Positions 15,682 to 22,681 of a stretch of DNA of 47,166 nt are shown here, in pieces. Source of the DNA: Oscillospiraceae bacterium (GTDB lineage: Bacteria; Bacillota; Clostridia; Oscillospirales; Oscillospiraceae). The notes beneath the pieces were generated by a model. The model was not told the origin of the DNA. It did no database searches and worked only from the letters and a program-made list of their open reading frames with translations. A program made the translations under genes and the position numbers. Within the stretch, counting starts at the first letter, position 1. The number at the start of each line of letters is the position of its first letter. Location of the stretch: assembly GCA_017440525.1 (NCBI GenBank), contig JAFSHB010000069.1:1-47166 (forward strand), written 5' to 3'.

Positions 15682-16344
15682 TTGTTCAAGCATGAAAAAG
15701 AATTGTTCCACCCTGTCGCCATCGAGCGGCCCAACCCGCAGTATGCGGCGCTCCTGCAGGAGCAGCTGGGCGGCGGCAATGGTGAGCTGAAAGCCGCCAT
15801 GCAGTATATGTCTCAGAGCTTTCGTGTCAAAGATCCCAGGATCAAGGATCTGTTCCTCGATATCGCGGCGGAAGAACTGGGGCATATGGAGATGGTCGCT
15901 CAGACGATCAACCTGCTCAATGGGCACCATGTGGAGGCAGACCGAGTCAAGGCCGGCGAGATCCAGGCCCATGTCCAGATGGGGCTCAACCCCGGTCTGA
16001 TCAATGCCTCCGGCTATTCCTGGACAGGGGACTATGTAACGGTGACAGGCGACCTGTGTGCAGATCTTTTGAGCAACATCGCTTCTGAACAGCGTGCCAA
16101 GGTTGTCTATGAGTATCTCTATCGTCAGATCGAAGATAAAAAGGTAAGAGAGACCATCGATTTCCTGCTTGACCGTGAGGAAGCGCACAATCAGATGTTC
16201 CGCGATGCGTTCAATGAGATCCAGGACTCCGGCTCCAACCGTGATTTCGGCACGACCAAAGCTGCAAAAATGTATTTTTCTCTTTCCAACCCCGGCCCCA
16301 ATACCTTTTCCGGGAACGATGTGCATCCCCCTCGCTTCTCCTGA
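15682..16344 (+). CDS. Manganese catalase
   Basis: 220 residues from a TTG at 15682. That start gives the family's usual N-terminus (LFKHEKELFHPV) and has AAAGGA 9 nt upstream; no in-frame ATG is near. The four-helix di-manganese site is complete: GGNGELKAAMQYM, AAEELGHMEM, SEQRAKVVYEY and DREEAHNQMF supply the Glu and His ligands. It disproportionates hydrogen peroxide without haem, useful for an anaerobe exposed to oxygen. The length and sequence also resemble spore-coat CotJC proteins, which belong to the same family, so a spore-coat role is possible. Ends with a strong terminator. Confidence 0.88.
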   Translation: MFKHEKELFHPVAIERPNPQYAALLQEQLGGGNGELKAAMQYMSQSFRVKDPRIKDLFLDIAAEELGHMEMVAQTINLLNGHHVEADRVKAGEIQAHVQMGLNPGLINASGYSWTGDYVTVTGDLCADLLSNIASEQRAKVVYEYLYRQIEDKKVRETIDFLLDREEAHNQMFRDAFNEIQDSGSNRDFGTTKAAKMYFSLSNPGPNTFSGNDVHPPRFS

Positions 16345-16345
16345 A

Positions 16346-16379
16346 AAAGACCGCACGGCAGCTTTGCCGTGCGGTCTTT
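16346..16379. terminator. Bidirectional terminator
   Basis: Perfect 15-bp stem (16346-16360 with 16365-16379) with 4-nt loop between the catalase gene (+) and the small helical-protein gene (-). Confidence 0.9.
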
Positions 16380-16388
16380 GATCTTAGG

Positions 16389-16823
16389 TCACAAGTACTG
16401 CCGCATATCCACGGTCAGCTGTTCTTCCAGGTTGATCAGCCGTTTGGTGATGTCTTTGGACACCTCATCTGCCGCTTCATATTGGTTCAGATACTTGTTC
16501 AGCGACTTCACGCCCATATTGCAGCCGTCCGTCATCAGATCTGCGATGGTGCTGTCTGATTCATCGATCCCCAGCTTCACATTGGTCTTGACCCATGACA
16601 TGCTCTTGGCGATGGGGTTTGGATCCTTGCCGTCATCCTGATAGCGGTCCAGCAGCTGGTCGATCTCCGTTTTCAGCTTTTCATGCTCTGCTTTGCAGTT
16701 GGTCAGCTTTTCTTTGAACTGTGTGCTCTTGGCTCTGTCCACAACATCGTCGATGGAAGCCACTCCCATCTTGATGCCTGCATCACATTCTCTCAGCAGC
16801 TTGATGGTATCTTGTTCGATCAT
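16389..16823 (-). CDS. Conserved helical protein, four-helix-bundle type, unknown function
   Basis: 144 residues from the ATG at 16823 (AAAGGAG 9 nt upstream). The whole protein looks alpha-helical with no membrane segment: heptad-like stretches at residues 5-35, 37-60, 68-105 and 110-135. The pattern recalls ferritin-like DUF2383-type bundles, but the metal-binding Glu/His pairs are not clear, so no function is given. It lies convergent with the manganese catalase, and a role in stress or spores is only a guess. Confidence 0.7.
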   Translation of the reverse strand: MIEQDTIKLLRECDAGIKMGVASIDDVVDRAKSTQFKEKLTNCKAEHEKLKTEIDQLLDRYQDDGKDPNPIAKSMSWVKTNVKLGIDESDSTIADLMTDGCNMGVKSLNKYLNQYEAADEVSKDITKRLINLEEQLTVDMRQYL

Positions 16824-16882
16824 ACATGCCAACTCCTTTCGGTGATGGAGTTAGTATGCACAAGAGTGCCACACTTACACTA

Positions 16883-16917
16883 AAAAGATGCACGGCTGTA
16901 TGTGACTGTGCATCTTT
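16883..16917 (-). terminator. Terminator after the membrane coiled-coil gene
   Basis: 10-bp stem (16883-16893 with 16908-16917, GTGCATCTTT side) with a 14-nt loop, 9 nt past the stop codon at 16927; in the minus direction it ends in UUUUUAG. Confidence 0.7.
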
Positions 16918-16926
16918 GCGTGGGCT

Positions 16927-18066
16927 TTAGTGCCGCAATGCATATTCAAATTCGGCGATATTGGCGATAGCGTCTGTTCTTCTTGCGGTCAACTCGCGGT
17001 TGAATGCAGAGATCTCAGATGATGCTCTGATATGAGCTAAATGTGCATTGCTTTCTTCGAGGGATGCTCCCATAGCGGTACACTGTGCAATACACTGCTC
17101 TAGCATGGAAGTTGTGTTATTTGATAGCTTGGTGGCGATCTGGATGCCTCTTTGAAGTTCTGTATAGAGCATTTTATGGTTTTCGTACATGGTGTAGCTG
17201 ATATCATCAAGTTTATTGATTATCGTCCCTATGCCGCTGTTGATGCGGTTGAGTGCATCCTCGACTGCTTTGTGATGAGATTCGAGCTCAAATAGATCGT
17301 ACATGCCATTTGCGCCGTTGAGCGTTGAACGTCGTCCTGAATCCAGATACTCACAAAATTTTGTAATCGCAAGGATGTTGCGATATTTAGGATAGATGAT
17401 ATTTAAGGAATATACTTTCCCCAGTACTTGCAAGGTCGCTCTTCTGGTTTCTATGATGCTTCTGATCTCGGCCTCGATTCCCTGATTGAAGAAGCGTATT
17501 TGTTCACATTCTTGTTGATAACAAATGTATTCTTGATGTGAAGCTTGGTCGTATTGTTCTTTTTGGGTGTGGTATTGCTCCATTTGGATGCGATACTGCT
17601 CCATTTTTTGTTCATACTCCGACCACATCTTTGTTTTTGCTTCTTCCGTCATTCTAGCTTTTTCATGAATGTAGCGTTTAGTATCGATGTCATCGAGCTT
17701 GTTTTTTACGATAAAAAAGACGCACAGCGGAATAATTATAAAGTAAATGAGGAGACCGAGAAAAGATGGTATCTTCTGCATCAGAACTACATGAACGGAA
17801 CATGCAACACAACATGCGAGATATGCACATAGTATCGGCCAGAAAACGGAATGATGGTGAACATCGGGGGTACAGTTGATATTTTCTACTTGTGGAGGGT
17901 TGGGGGCTGTTGGAGGCTTAGGAGGAACAGATGCCACGAAAGATTGATGGGAAGGAAGCTGCTTTTTGTGTCGGTTCAGTTCAAACTCGGTGCGGTGCAG
18001 TGTTTGAACATCGTTTTCCAAACATCTAACTTGCTCCAAATATTTGCGAAGATCAATCGTTCCCAT
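16927..18066 (-). CDS. Membrane-anchored coiled-coil protein, unknown function
   Basis: 379 residues from the ATG at 18066, preceded by AAGGAAGG. Layout: coiled coil at residues 5-40, Pro-rich linker 48-60 (PPKPPTAPNPP), two membrane helices at about 73-95 and 101-121 (Cys-rich first helix), then long charged coiled coils 128-210 with near-repeats MEQYRIQ/MEQYHTQ/KEQYDQ, and a helical C-terminal region. A hairpin in the membrane with both coiled coils in the cytoplasm is predicted. No catalytic motif is seen. The gene is AT-richer than its neighbours and divergent from a 70-residue XRE regulator with two palindromic operators between them. This resembles an acquired regulator-effector pair; a defence, toxin or stress role is possible but not shown. 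Confidence 0.75.
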   Translation of the reverse strand: MGTIDLRKYLEQVRCLENDVQTLHRTEFELNRHKKQLPSHQSFVASVPPKPPTAPNPPQVENINCTPDVHHHSVFWPILCAYLACCVACSVHVVLMQKIPSFLGLLIYFIIIPLCVFFIVKNKLDDIDTKRYIHEKARMTEEAKTKMWSEYEQKMEQYRIQMEQYHTQKEQYDQASHQEYICYQQECEQIRFFNQGIEAEIRSIIETRRATLQVLGKVYSLNIIYPKYRNILAITKFCEYLDSGRRSTLNGANGMYDLFELESHHKAVEDALNRINSGIGTIINKLDDISYTMYENHKMLYTELQRGIQIATKLSNNTTSMLEQCIAQCTAMGASLEESNAHLAHIRASSEISAFNRELTARRTDAIANIAEFEYALRH

Positions 18067-18115
18067 TTTAGTACCTTCCTTTGTGTGTCTGGTTAATATA
18101 GCTTAAAGTCATGAT

Positions 18116-18162
18116 ATGACAAATTGTCATAATTGTCAAGCACGAATATGACATAATGTCAT
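18116..18162. promoter_or_regulatory. Twin palindromic operators between XRE and the coiled-coil gene
   Basis: Two copies of ATGACA-N3-TGTCAT: 18116-18130 (gap AAT) and 18148-18162 (gap TAA), centres 32 bp apart, about three helical turns. A further half-site TTGTCA lies between (18133-18138). A possible xre promoter TTGTCA (18124-18129), 17 nt, TATGAC (18147-18152) is covered by both sites. This is a strong sign of autorepression by the XRE protein. Confidence 0.7.
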
Positions 18163-18173
18163 TGGGTGATGAT

Positions 18174-18386
18174 ATGCAGAACAGACTGAAAATGCTGCGG
18201 AAGAGCAGGGGATATACACAGGTCTCATTACAGATGCAAACTGGAATCGAACAGGCTCTGCTGTCCAAATTTGAAAATGGAGAGAGAGTTCCACCGACAG
18301 AAACGCTGATGCGATTAGCAGAATTTTATAATGTTAGCATCGATTATATTCTTGGCAGGACAGACAACCCGGAGATCAATAGATAA
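18174..18386 (+). CDS. Small XRE-family transcriptional regulator
   Basis: 70 residues, almost all one XRE helix-turn-helix (QNRLKMLRKSRGYTQVSLQ, then ALLSKFENGERVPPTETLMRLAEFYNVSIDYILGR). Start at 18174 rather than the in-frame ATG at 18156, because the second operator covers 18148-18162 and a GGTGATG ribosome-like site precedes 18174. It has no ligand-binding domain, like phage and toxin-antitoxin repressors. It should repress itself and the divergent membrane coiled-coil gene through the twin ATGACA-N3-TGTCAT sites. Confidence 0.88.
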   Translation: MQNRLKMLRKSRGYTQVSLQMQTGIEQALLSKFENGERVPPTETLMRLAEFYNVSIDYILGRTDNPEINR

Positions 18387-18418
18387 AACAGCATGACGAT
18401 CGTGTCGTGCTGTTTTTT
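18385..18418 (+). terminator. Terminator of the xre gene
   Basis: 13-bp stem with one G-U pair (18385-18397 with 18404-18416), 6-nt loop, then a T-run; it overlaps the stop codon. Confidence 0.85.
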
Positions 18419-18437
18419 GTTCCTGCAGTGCGAGAGA

Positions 18438-18500
18438 AAAAGCCTCCCTCTGATGAGGGAGGTGGGTGAGCGAAGCGAACCCGGAGGGAGAGAAAGGTGT
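18438..18500. repeat. REP-like palindromic repeat element
   Basis: CCTCCCTC (18443-18450), TGAT, GAGGGAGG (18455-18462) forms a perfect hairpin. It is followed by GGGTGAGCGAAGCGAACCC, then GGAGGGAG (18483-18490), a third copy of the arm. From memory, elements of this form are spread between genes in Faecalibacterium-like genomes; I see only one copy here. Confidence 0.55.
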
Positions 18501-18546
18501 GTCGGGCTTACGATCCGCTTCATTTGAAACTGCAATAAAAGAAAAA

Positions 18547-18566
18547 CAGCTGTTAAAAGACAGCTG
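18547..18566 (-). terminator. Terminator of tRNA-Pro
   Basis: Perfect 7-bp stem (CAGCTGT 18547-18553, ACAGCTG 18560-18566) with 6-nt loop, followed in the minus direction by TTTTTCTTTT. It lies 9 nt past the tRNA 3' end. Confidence 0.8.
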
Positions 18567-18575
18567 CTTTTTCTT

Positions 18576-18652
18576 TGGTCGGAGTGTCGGGATTCGAACC
18601 CGAGGCCTCTTGGACCCGAACCAAGCGCGATACCAAACTTCGCCACACCCCG
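18576..18652 (-). tRNA. tRNA-Pro (anticodon CGG)
   Basis: 77 nt with the CCA encoded (18576-18578). The acceptor stem CGGGGTG pairs with CACTCCG (one G-U), the T arm is TCGGG-TTCGAAT-CCCGA, and the anticodon arm is CTTGG with loop TTCGGGT and CCAAG, giving anticodon CGG, which reads CCG codons. The D arm closes with GCG/CGC. No duplicated 3' end was seen nearby, so no integration site is claimed. Confidence 0.95.
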
Positions 18653-18751
18653 ATAGCCATACTATTATATGCACAAACATTGGGAGTGTCAAGGAAAATC
18701 TCATGCACTGTGTGCCATTCGCATAAGATTCTCAGGAAAGGGGTGAAAAAT

Positions 18752-19012
18752 ATGAGTCCTGAGAAACGAACGGGCGGCTTCAAGTCTTTTATCAGCGGTG
18801 TATATCTGCTGGCAGCCGCCTGCCTGCTGTTCGGCGTGTGTGCCCACTGTTATCCCGATGCCGGGGAACGGCTCCGGCAGGCCATAGCCGGTACGGAAGA
18901 CAGCCCGGTACGGGAGGCTTTCTCCGTTCTGGCGGAAGGTCTTGGTGAGAGCAGACCGGTGAAGGAGGTCCTGTCGGAATCCTACGAGGTGCTGGTCGGT
19001 GAGAAGGCTTAA
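18752..19012 (+). CDS. Small membrane protein, possible SpoIVFA-like partner
   Basis: 86 residues from the ATG at 18752 (AGGAAAGGGG upstream). A basic N-terminus is followed by one membrane helix at about residues 14-32 (SGVYLLAAACLLFGVCAHC) and an extracytoplasmic tail of about 50 residues without recognisable domains. It overlaps by 14 nt the start of a SpoIVFB-like protease. In Bacillus, spoIVFA precedes spoIVFB and its product anchors and inhibits the protease; position and topology fit that role, but the sequence is far shorter (SpoIVFA is about 260 residues with a LytM domain) and I see no sequence similarity. The assignment is by context only. Confidence 0.6.
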   Translation: MSPEKRTGGFKSFISGVYLLAAACLLFGVCAHCYPDAGERLRQAIAGTEDSPVREAFSVLAEGLGESRPVKEVLSESYEVLVGEKA

Positions 19013-19547
19013 GATCACTTTTGGCTTTTGTGCACTGGTGTGCATCCTCGGGTGGCTGGATCATGTTTTTTGCCTGTGGTTCCTGCTGTGCTCGGCGGCG
19101 CATGAGCTGGGGCATCTTCTGATGATGAGACTATGCGGGGTCCCAATCGGTAGCATCCGTCTCACGGCATCCGGCGCGGTGATAGAGGGCGGCTTCTCCG
19201 ATTATCGGCGTGAGATCCTGTGTGCCGCCGCAGGTCCGGTCGCGGGGCTGTTATCGGCGGCGCTGCTCATCCCTGTCGCACCGCGCGGTGCTGCGGTCGG
19301 CCTGCTCCTGTCCATCGTCAATCTGCTGCCGCTGTATGCTCTCGACGGCGGAAGGATCCTGCGAGGTGTCCTGCTCCTGTGTTGTTCGGAAGAACGCGCC
19401 CGGAAGACGGCCTATACGGTGAGCATAGCGGTCAGCTGTCTGCTCATGCTGCTGGCCTGCTGGGCAACGGTCTGCCTGCAGGCGGGGCTCTGGCCGATCT
19501 TCGCGGCGATGATGCTTCTGTGGCGTGCCGGGGAGCGAGATCAATAG
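18999..19547 (+). CDS. spoIVFB: SpoIVFB-like site-2 protease (M50)
   Basis: 182 residues from a GTG at 18999 that overlaps the previous gene; GAGGTG lies 7 nt upstream, so translation is coupled. Membrane helices cover most of the protein. The zinc motif HELGH is at residues 35-39 and the third ligand lies in ALDGGR (Asp116). In Bacillus SpoIVFB cuts pro-sigma-K during sporulation. This protein is short because it lacks the C-terminal CBS domain. The neighbours downstream (TIGR03960 and TIGR03936 genes) are the usual companions of spoIVFB in Clostridia, which supports the name. Confidence 0.82.
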   Translation: MRRLKITFGFCALVCILGWLDHVFCLWFLLCSAAHELGHLLMMRLCGVPIGSIRLTASGAVIEGGFSDYRREILCAAAGPVAGLLSAALLIPVAPRGAAVGLLLSIVNLLPLYALDGGRILRGVLLLCCSEERARKTAYTVSIAVSCLLMLLACWATVCLQAGLWPIFAAMMLLWRAGERDQ

Positions 19548-19576
19548 TTGCAATTTTTTCGTTCTCGGGATAAAAT
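19548..19576 (+). promoter_or_regulatory. Promoter of the radical SAM gene pair
   Basis: -35 TTGCAA (19548-19553, starting at the end of the spoIVFB-like gene), 17-nt spacer, -10 TAAAAT (19571-19576). Leader of about 25 nt. Confidence 0.55.
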
Positions 19577-19606
19577 AGGGTGAAACTATACGAACGGGGA
19601 TAGCCT

Positions 19607-21442
19607 ATGAACGAGAAACTGCAAAGGATCTTGCCCAAGGTCCAGAAACCGGCACGCTATGTTGGTGGAGAATATGGGCAGATCGTGAAAGAGAAAGAGG
19701 ATGTTCGCCTGCGGGTGGCTTTCTGCTTCCCGGATACCTATGAGATCGGGATGTCCAATGTGGGCATGCGGATCCTCTATGGCCTCATGAATGAGATGGA
19801 TGGTGTATGGTGCGAGCGTGTCTTTGCGCCGTGGGGCGATATGGAAGAAGAGCTGGTGAAAGCAGAGCTGCCCCTCTACGCGCTGGAGAGCGGAGCCCCT
19901 GTCAGGGACTTTGATATGGTCGCCTTTACCATTGGCTATGAGATGAGCTATACCAATATCCTCAATATGCTCCGACTTGCCCAGATCCCCCTTTATGCCA
20001 AGGAACGCCCGGGGCTCCACGGCATCGTTTTTGCCGGCGGCATCTGCACGGTGAACCCGGAGCCTCTGGCAGACTTCATCGACTTCTTCTGTGTCGGTGA
20101 GGGCGAGGAGATGGCACCTGAGATCCTGTCTCTGTATGACAGAGCCAAGCAGGAGGACTGGACCAAGGAAGCGTTCCTGCGCGAGGTCTCTAAGATCGGC
20201 GGTGTGTATGTGCCGTCTCTTTATGAGCATCAGTATAGCGAGGACGGCAAGCTGACCGCGATCGTGCCCGATGCGGATGCACCTAAGACCGTCACCAAGC
20301 GCATCATCAAGGATCTGGACAAGGCATATTATCCCACCGATACCATCGTGCCGTCTACAGAGATCGTCCATGACCGCACCAATCTGGAGGTGTTCCGCGG
20401 CTGTATCCGCGGCTGCCGCTTCTGTCAGGCAGGCTTTTGCTATCGTCCCGTGCGTCCCAGAAACGCCGATACGCTCTATCGGCAGGCGGTGGAATCTCTG
20501 GAAAACTCCGGCAACCATGAGATCACGCTGGCGAGCCTTTCCACATCGGACTATAAGCAGCTGGAGCCTTTGGCAGACAAGCTGATCGACTACTGCGAGG
20601 AGAAAAAGATCAATCTCTCCTTGCCGTCTCTGCGCGCGGATAATTTCTCCCGGGAGCTGATGCTCAAGGTGCAGCGCGTTCGTAAGAGCGGCCTGACCTT
20701 TGCGCCGGAAGCAGGCACACAGCGCCTGCGCGACGCCATCAACAAAAATGTCACCGAGGACGAGATCCTGACCACCTGCGCTACGGCCTTCTCCGGCGGC
20801 TGGAACAATGTCAAACTTTATTTTATGCTGGGTCTGCCCACAGAGACCGATGAAGATGTGATCGGCATCGCGGAGCTGGTCTGGAAGATCATCAAGACCT
20901 GGAAGGAGCATGCTGCCAATAAAAAGCGTGGCCTTTCCATCAATCTGGCGACGGCATTCTTCGTACCCAAGCCTTTCACGCCGTTCCAGTGGGAAGCCCA
21001 GATCACACCGGAAGAGTACATGCGCCGTGTGCATCTTCTGCAAAATGAGCTCCACAGCAAGGCTGTGGACTACCGCTATCACGGCAGCGACCTGAGCTAT
21101 CTGGAGGCTGTCCTTGCCAGAGGCGATCGCCGACTGGGCAGGGTATTGGCCCGCGCTGTGGAGCTTGGCGCAAGACTTGACGGCTGGGATGAGTATTTCA
21201 ACAATGACATCTGGATGCAGGCGTTTGCGGACTGTGGTATCGACCCCGCATTTTACGCACAGCGGGCTTATGGCAGGGATGAGGTCTTGCCTTGGCAGAC
21301 CATCGATGTTGGCGTTAAACAGGAATTTTTGTGGCAGGAGCGGGAGCAGGCCTATCGGTCTGCGGTCACGCCGGACTGCCGGAGGAAATGCAGTGCCTGC
21401 GGTGCCAACTGTCTGGAAGGTGGGGTGAAGTGCGATGCCTAG
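19607..21442 (+). CDS. TIGR03960-family radical SAM protein
   Basis: 611 residues, the family length. The N-terminal part resembles a B12-binding-like domain (DTYEIGMSNVGMRILYGLMN; FAGGICTVNPEPLADFIDFFCVGEGEE). The radical SAM cluster motif CxxxCxxC is at Cys266, Cys270 and Cys273 in FRGCIRGCRFCQAG. The C-terminal end has four further Cys (CRRKCSACGANCLEGGVKC) that could bind a second cluster or metal. Its substrate is unknown; the family is found next to the TIGR03936 gene and ribosomal or RNase G genes, suggesting tRNA or ribosome modification. It overlaps the next gene by 8 nt. Confidence 0.9.
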   Translation: MNEKLQRILPKVQKPARYVGGEYGQIVKEKEDVRLRVAFCFPDTYEIGMSNVGMRILYGLMNEMDGVWCERVFAPWGDMEEELVKAELPLYALESGAPVRDFDMVAFTIGYEMSYTNILNMLRLAQIPLYAKERPGLHGIVFAGGICTVNPEPLADFIDFFCVGEGEEMAPEILSLYDRAKQEDWTKEAFLREVSKIGGVYVPSLYEHQYSEDGKLTAIVPDADAPKTVTKRIIKDLDKAYYPTDTIVPSTEIVHDRTNLEVFRGCIRGCRFCQAGFCYRPVRPRNADTLYRQAVESLENSGNHEITLASLSTSDYKQLEPLADKLIDYCEEKKINLSLPSLRADNFSRELMLKVQRVRKSGLTFAPEAGTQRLRDAINKNVTEDEILTTCATAFSGGWNNVKLYFMLGLPTETDEDVIGIAELVWKIIKTWKEHAANKKRGLSINLATAFFVPKPFTPFQWEAQITPEEYMRRVHLLQNELHSKAVDYRYHGSDLSYLEAVLARGDRRLGRVLARAVELGARLDGWDEYFNNDIWMQAFADCGIDPAFYAQRAYGRDEVLPWQTIDVGVKQEFLWQEREQAYRSAVTPDCRRKCSACGANCLEGGVKCDA

Positions 21443-22085
21443 GCTGTTATTTGAAAAAACGGGCGACAGTGTCTGGATCTCCCATCTGGATACCATGCGC
21501 GTGTTCCAGCGAGCTTTCCGCCGGGCCGGGCTCATGCTGAAGCATTCTCAGGGCTTTACGCCCAGAGCCATCGTCTCTATCGCGCTGCCCTTGTCTGTGG
21601 GCGTACACAGCCGATGTGAGCTTTTGGACTATGAATTGGAGAACGATGCGGCGCTCACGCCTGAGATCCTCAACGATGCTCTGCCTGTTGGGATCCGTGT
21701 GCGTGAGATCATTGAGAACGGCAGAAAGATCAAGGAGCTGACCCATCTGCGGGCATCGCTGGAGCTGACTTACGATCGTGGTGTCACCGACAGCCTTTTG
21801 CAGGAGCTGGATGCCCTTTATCATGGGGAGAGCTTGATCTTGAAGAAGCACAGCCGAAAAGGCGAGACCGAGACGGATATCCTGCCCATGCTGTGTGATC
21901 TGCAGATGGAGAAGGCAGGGGAGAACGCGCTTCGGATGCAGGTGCTGGTCTGTGCCCAGAATCCTTCTCTTAATCCCCAGCTGCTGGTCAATGCCATCGA
22001 GCTGTATGCGCCCCATTTGGCGCCCGATGCTGTCAGCATTCGGCGCGAAGAGCTCTTTGATGCCGAAGGAAATGTGTTCCGGTAA
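21435..22085 (+). CDS. TIGR03936 (DUF2344) family protein
   Basis: 216 residues. Family features are ISHLDTMRVFQRAFRRAGLMLKHSQGF at the start, then PLSVGVHSRCELLDYEL and an extended beta-rich C-terminal part. It nearly always follows the TIGR03960 radical SAM gene, and in some lineages the two are fused. It may be the substrate-binding partner of that enzyme. The ATG at 21435 overlaps the end of the radical SAM gene by 8 nt, so expression is coupled. The usual following genes (rng, rplU, rpmA) are absent here; rplS follows instead. Confidence 0.88.
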   Translation: MPRLLFEKTGDSVWISHLDTMRVFQRAFRRAGLMLKHSQGFTPRAIVSIALPLSVGVHSRCELLDYELENDAALTPEILNDALPVGIRVREIIENGRKIKELTHLRASLELTYDRGVTDSLLQELDALYHGESLILKKHSRKGETETDILPMLCDLQMEKAGENALRMQVLVCAQNPSLNPQLLVNAIELYAPHLAPDAVSIRREELFDAEGNVFR

Positions 22086-22102
22086 AATATTGAAAATTCT
22101 TC

Positions 22103-22139
22103 TTGCATTTTCAGAACACTTATGCTATCATACATAAGT
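22103..22139 (+). promoter_or_regulatory. rplS promoter with palindrome centred on the -10
   Basis: -35 TTGCAT (22103-22108), 17-nt spacer, -10 TATCAT (22126-22131). Arms ACTTATG (22118-22124) and CATAAGT (22133-22139) form a perfect 7-bp inverted repeat with an 8-nt gap that holds the -10 in its centre. Confidence 0.55.
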
Positions 22140-22236
22140 CTGTGAAATGGGCGGTCCTCTGCCACAGCCGGTACTGCGGTACAGCGGCATTCCTTGTGGG
22201 TATGAACGTTCAAATAATTTATGGAGGACGAGACAA
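22140..22236 (+). promoter_or_regulatory. Structured rplS leader, possible L19 autoregulatory RNA
   Basis: About 97 nt between the likely transcription start and the ATG. CTGTG (22140-22144) can pair with CACAG some 20 nt on, and a second hairpin (left arm GCCGGTAC, right arm GTACAGCGGC) follows. Ribosomal protein L19 leaders exist in Firmicutes; I cannot match the consensus from memory, so this is by position and structure only. Confidence 0.35.
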
Positions 22237-22578
22237 ATGGATTTGATGAAAGCACTGACTAGCCAGTACCTGAAGGCTGAAGCTCCCGAGGTCCATGTGG
22301 GCGATACGGTTCGCGTTCATGTGAAGATCAAGGAAGGCTCCCGTGAAAGAGTTCAGGTCTTCGAGGGCACCGTCATCGCAAAGAAGCACGGTGGTCTGGA
22401 AGAGACCTTCACCGTTCGCCGCATCTCCTACGGCGTCGGCTGCGAAAAGGTCTTCCTGGTCCATTCTCCCAGCATCGTCAAGGTCGAGACCGTTCGTCGC
22501 GGTAAGGTCCGCAGAGCAAAGCTCTACTACCTGCGCGATCGTATGGGCAAGGCTGCGAAGGTCAAGGAAAGAGTCTAA
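22237..22578 (+). CDS. rplS: 50S ribosomal protein L19
   Basis: 113 residues from the ATG at 22237 with GGAGG 9 nt upstream. The family signatures are complete: [56 protein letters not shown] and [26 protein letters not shown]19 sits at the 30S/50S interface. In many genomes rplS follows rimM and trmD; here it stands alone behind the radical SAM pair with its own promoter and a double terminator. Confidence 0.98.
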   Translation: MDLMKALTSQYLKAEAPEVHVGDTVRVHVKIKEGSRERVQVFEGTVIAKKHGGLEETFTVRRISYGVGCEKVFLVHSPSIVKVETVRRGKVRRAKLYYLRDRMGKAAKVKERV

Positions 22579-22593
22579 TATCTATCCAACAAG

Positions 22594-22655
22594 AAAGACA
22601 CGGCTTCGGCCGTGTCTTTTTTGCATCTGCACGGCTTCGGCCGTGTCTTTTTTGC
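22594..22655 (+). terminator. Tandem duplicated terminators after rplS
   Basis: The first hairpin (22594-22604 with 22609-22619, TTCG loop, then TTTTTT) is followed by a second copy. A 26-bp unit at 22599-22624 recurs exactly at 22630-22655, 5 nt apart. The duplication reproduces the hairpin core and T-run but not the outer A-side of the stem. Confidence 0.9.
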
Positions 22656-22681
22656 GTAAAAAAGCACCTTCCTTTTTACGA

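Noticed and set aside
18576-18652. tRNA-Pro as an attachment site for the XRE/coiled-coil island
   Set aside because: No duplicated tRNA 3' end and no integrase gene were found in the window.
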